A DNA stretch of 34,106 nucleotides, from contig DHMO01000050.1 of NCBI GenBank assembly GCA_002405835.1, positions 28,983 to 63,088 on the forward strand, in the 5' to 3' direction. Positions 31,785 through 34,106 of the stretch are shown here, one piece after another. Below the pieces are notes generated by a model. The model had not been told where the DNA came from and searched no databases. It was given only the letters and a program-made list of their open reading frames with translations. Each line of letters begins with the position of its first letter. The first letter of the stretch is position 1. Source of the stretch: Lentisphaeria bacterium UBA4640 (lineage in GTDB: Bacteria > Verrucomicrobiota > Lentisphaeria > Victivallales > UBA1829). A program made the translations under genes and the position numbers.

Positions 31785-32350
31785 AAACGGTTGATTCACT
31801 GGCAATTCTGAAACATTTTTATCCGGAGGATACGCCGCTGCGCCGTCTTCTGATTTCCCACAGCGAACAGGTGCGGGACAAAGCGCTCGCGATTCTGGAA
31901 AAATCCGGAAAAACGCTGGACCGCCGGCTGGTTGCGGACGGCGCGATACTGCATGACATCGGAATCGGACGCTGTCATGCTCCTTCGATTCTTTGCGAAG
32001 GGACGGAGCCCTATATTGCGCACGGCATGATCGGCGGACGGATGCTCCGCGAATACGGGGCGGAGTGCGGGCTCGACCTGGAACCGTATGCGCGCATCTG
32101 CGAACGGCACACGGGAAGCGGGCTGACCGCGGAGGAAATCCGCCGTCAGGAACTCCCGATCCCGGAGCGCGACTGGCTGCCGGAATCGCCCGAGGAAATT
32201 CTGGTTTGTCTTGCGGACAAATTTTTTTCGAAGTCGGGCGACCGCAAGGAGAAGCCGCTGGCACGGATTCGGCACTCGATGGAGAAGTTCGGACCGGCTG
32301 CGCTTGCACGGTTTGATGCGATGTGCGCGGAATTTTCCGTGAAAGAGTGA
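31781..32350 (+). CDS. HD-domain phosphohydrolase
   Basis: The 189-residue protein has the HD superfamily metal-binding pattern: H27 in SHSEQV, H58-D59 in GAILHDIGIG, AHGMIGG, ERHTG, and a late aspartate in LVCLADKFFSK. The HDIG-type sequence is of the small single-domain kind that acts on nucleotides or phosphate esters. The substrate is unknown. The start at 31781 overlaps the ispH stop as ATGA and follows GGGAGAA, making an in-frame ATG at 31766 less likely. It is the last gene of the three-gene unit. Confidence 0.88.
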   Translation: MKTVDSLAILKHFYPEDTPLRRLLISHSEQVRDKALAILEKSGKTLDRRLVADGAILHDIGIGRCHAPSILCEGTEPYIAHGMIGGRMLREYGAECGLDLEPYARICERHTGSGLTAEEIRRQELPIPERDWLPESPEEILVCLADKFFSKSGDRKEKPLARIRHSMEKFGPAALARFDAMCAEFSVKE

Positions 32351-32369
32351 AAAAAATCCTGCGTCCGGT

Positions 32370-32397
32370 TTGCAAAAAATAAAAATGATTGTATTGT
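32370..32397 (+). promoter_or_regulatory. candidate promoter for the LeuA/CimA-family gene
   Basis: TTGCAA (32370-32375) and TATTGT (32392-32397) are 16 bases apart in a short AT-rich gap, 39 bases before the start at 32437. Confidence 0.45.
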
Positions 32398-32436
32398 ATT
32401 CAACCGAAAAAATTTCAACCAACAGACAGGTACAAA

Positions 32437-33975
32437 ATGAAACAGACAAACAGATTCGCCCGTTATGTCGAGGTGCTCGACACCACATTGCGCGACGGCG
32501 AGCAGACCCCCGGCGTCGCTTACACTCCAGCTGAAAAGTTTGAGATTGCACGCCTTTTCATTTCGCACCTGCACATTGACCGTCTGGAAATCGGTTCCGC
32601 CCGCGTCTCCGAAGGGGAAAAGGTCGGACTCCGCTCCATCCTCGAATGGGCGGAACACCGCGGCTGTCTCGAACGCATGGAGATTCTCGGATTCGTCGAC
32701 GGCGGAAAATCCGCAAGCTGGATCCGCGAGTGCGGCGGAAAAGTTCTGAACCTCCTCGCGAAGGGGTCCGAAACTCATTGCCGCGTACAGCTCCGCAAGG
32801 AACCGGAACAGCACTTCTCCGACGTCTGCCGCGAAATCGAACAGGCGCGGAAAATGGGACTTGCCGTCAACGTCTATCTTGAAGACTGGTCCAACGGCAT
32901 GATCAATTCCCTGCCTTATGTATTTGAATTTCTGCACCGCCTTTCCGAAATGGAAATCGAGCGTGTGATGCTGCCCGATACGCTCGGAATTCTGACGCCG
33001 GAACAGGTGACGCGTTACCTTGAGTGGGTTTACGCCGCCGCCCCGAACCTGCGCATCGATTTCCACGGACACAACGACTACGGACTCGTCACGGCGAACA
33101 GTCTCGCCGCGGTGCAGGCCGGAGTCAGCGGGATCCATGTGACGGTGAACGGACTCGGTGAACGCACGGGCAACCAGTCGCTCGCCCAGCTTGTTGTCGC
33201 CATCAACGACCACACGGCGCGGGCGACGCGCGTTGTCGAGAAGGAACTGCTCCACGCTTCCGTCATGGTCCAGACCATCTCCGGCAAACGCTACGCATGG
33301 AACGCCCCGGTTGTCGGAAGCGACGTTTTCACCCAGACCTGCGGCGTTCATGCGGACGGCGACAAGAAAGGCAATCTTTATGCGAACCGTCTGCTTCCGG
33401 AACGTTTCGGACGCAAGCGCGATTATGCGCTCGGCAAACTCTCCGGCAAGGCGTCGCTCGACCAGAATCTGCAGGCGATCGGCATGTCCGAACTGGATCC
33501 TGAGGTCCGCGCGAAGGTGCTTCAGGAGATTGTGCGTCTGGGAGACAAGAAGAAACAGGTTTCCGCCGCCGATCTTCCGTTTATCATCGCCAGCATCCTG
33601 CGCGCGCCGATCAGCGGACGTGTCCGCGTGACCGATTACCAGATTGAGACGCGCATGAACAATCTTCCGAAAGCGATTGTGAACATTGAGCTTGACGGCA
33701 AGCCGCTTTCCGAACATGCGAGCGGCGACGGCGGTTACGATGCGTTTGTGAAAGCTCTGCGGAAGCTGCTGAAGAAACAGGGAATCACGTTCCCGCGTCT
33801 GGCGGATTATCAGGTCCGCATTCCGCCTGGAGGCAAGACGGATGCGCTTGTTGAGACGACGATCACGTGGGATGTCTCTTCGGAGAAAAAGCTGATCACT
33901 ACGGGCGTCGACTCCGACCAGCTCGCCGCCGCGATTGTCGCAACGGAAAAGATGCTGAATCTCGTCATCAAATAA
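32437..33975 (+). CDS. 2-isopropylmalate/citramalate synthase-family enzyme
   Basis: The 512-residue enzyme condenses acetyl-CoA with a 2-oxoacid. The catalytic signature is VLDTTLRDGEQTPGV (R19, D20) near the N-terminus. The second is DFHGHNDYGLVTANSLAAVQAG followed by VTVNGLGERTGN, carrying the metal-binding HxH. SARVSEGE, NVYLEDWSNGM and FTQTCGVHADGDKKGNLY resemble a Bacteroides-type subfamily annotated variously as 2-isopropylmalate or citramalate synthase. About residues 390-512 form the LeuA-type allosteric/dimerisation domain, suggesting feedback control by leucine or isoleucine. Substrate is therefore undecided between 2-oxoisovalerate, pyruvate and 2-oxoglutarate, and no gene symbol is given. 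No leuBCD or ilv genes are adjacent. The start at 32437 gives a normal N-terminus; the upstream ATG at 32389 overlaps the promoter. Confidence 0.85.
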   Translation: MKQTNRFARYVEVLDTTLRDGEQTPGVAYTPAEKFEIARLFISHLHIDRLEIGSARVSEGEKVGLRSILEWAEHRGCLERMEILGFVDGGKSASWIRECGGKVLNLLAKGSETHCRVQLRKEPEQHFSDVCREIEQARKMGLAVNVYLEDWSNGMINSLPYVFEFLHRLSEMEIERVMLPDTLGILTPEQVTRYLEWVYAAAPNLRIDFHGHNDYGLVTANSLAAVQAGVSGIHVTVNGLGERTGNQSLAQLVVAINDHTARATRVVEKELLHASVMVQTISGKRYAWNAPVVGSDVFTQTCGVHADGDKKGNLYANRLLPERFGRKRDYALGKLSGKASLDQNLQAIGMSELDPEVRAKVLQEIVRLGDKKKQVSAADLPFIIASILRAPISGRVRVTDYQIETRMNNLPKAIVNIELDGKPLSEHASGDGGYDAFVKALRKLLKKQGITFPRLADYQVRIPPGGKTDALVETTITWDVSSEKKLITTGVDSDQLAAAIVATEKMLNLVIK

Positions 33976-33997
33976 GAGATTTTGGGTTACGAAAAAC

Positions 33998-34028
33998 GCG
34001 CCGGATCTGCAAAAAGCAAATCCGGCGC
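33998..34028 (+). terminator. intrinsic terminator-like hairpin
   Basis: GCGCCGGAT and ATCCGGCGC form a perfect 9-bp stem, and TGC/GCA can extend it inside after a mismatch. A weak TTGATT follows. A second 7-bp inverted repeat, ACTGAAA with TTTCAGT (34038-34062), lies just downstream. Confidence 0.65.
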
Positions 34029-34075
34029 TTGATTGTCACTGAAATACGATTCGCGTTTCAGTTGGACTAGGGTAG

Positions 34076-34106
34076 TGTCCGAATTATTGCGCACATTTGT
34101 TTCTGA
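34076..34106 (+). mobile_element. possible end of an insertion sequence
   Basis: The last bases, TGTCCGAATTATTGCGCAC (34076-34094), look like the terminal repeat of an insertion sequence of the IS481/IS3 type, and they begin right after the terminators of the last gene. This is a memory-based resemblance only. The transposase would lie beyond the window. Confidence 0.25.

Overview
The window is about 34 kb of moderately GC-rich, densely coded bacterial chromosome. Nearly every gene is recognisable, most intergenic gaps are tens of bases, and no stretch longer than 300 bases lacks a gene. An MlaA-type outer-membrane lipoprotein, lipoproteins with classical lipoboxes, an RhlB-like helicase and an O-antigen ligase/polymerase-type protein indicate a diderm (Gram-negative) organism. 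The combination of a type-2 IleRS, secreted LamG-fold proteins, a GH39-type glycosidase, AAA-ATPase/PD-(D/E)XK proteins and a Bacteroides-like citramalate/isopropylmalate synthase fits the PVC/Lentisphaerota (Victivallis-like) neighbourhood. That placement is inference, not proof.

Layout. Bases 1-12268 are read on the + strand: the tail of a GH39-like glycosidase, an OmpR-type response regulator, an AAA-ATPase/PD-(D/E)XK protein, a nagA / GT-C glycosyltransferase / ogt operon, an AT-richer pair of exported proteins of unknown role (one with an internal duplication, one with a LamG domain), tRNA-Arg(CCG), a TPR lipoprotein and dnaG. Bases 12269-25978 are read on the - strand in four transcription units: (i) an rhlB-like helicase, TrmH-family methyltransferase, NAD kinase, CoaB and an MlaA-alpha/beta-hydrolase fusion; (ii) an EIIA-CBS regulator with an ArsB/NhaD-type permease; (iii) ileS-trpS; (iv) a DUF4143-type ATPase. 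A 267-bp divergent intergenic region holds a 23-bp tandem repeat and promoters for both sides. Bases 26246-34106 are again +: ftsQ (TTG start), dapB and a TrmA/RlmD-family methyltransferase; a Wzy/WaaL-like protein with a TPR tail, ispH and an HD hydrolase; and a LeuA/CimA-family synthase with its own promoter and terminator. The right edge may hold the end of an insertion sequence.

Functional themes are cell-envelope building (ftsQ, dapB, the MlaA fusion, Wzy/WaaL-like, GT-C, nagA, ispH), translation and RNA (ileS, trpS, tRNA-Arg, RNA methyltransferases, RhlB-like helicase) and cofactors (NadK, CoaB). No CRISPR array, prophage or complete mobile element was seen. The least ordinary items are the MlaA-hydrolase fusion, the duplicated exported protein beside the LamG protein, the EIIA-CBS/permease pair, the shortened NAD kinase with a Cys/His tail, and the tandem-repeat intergenic region.
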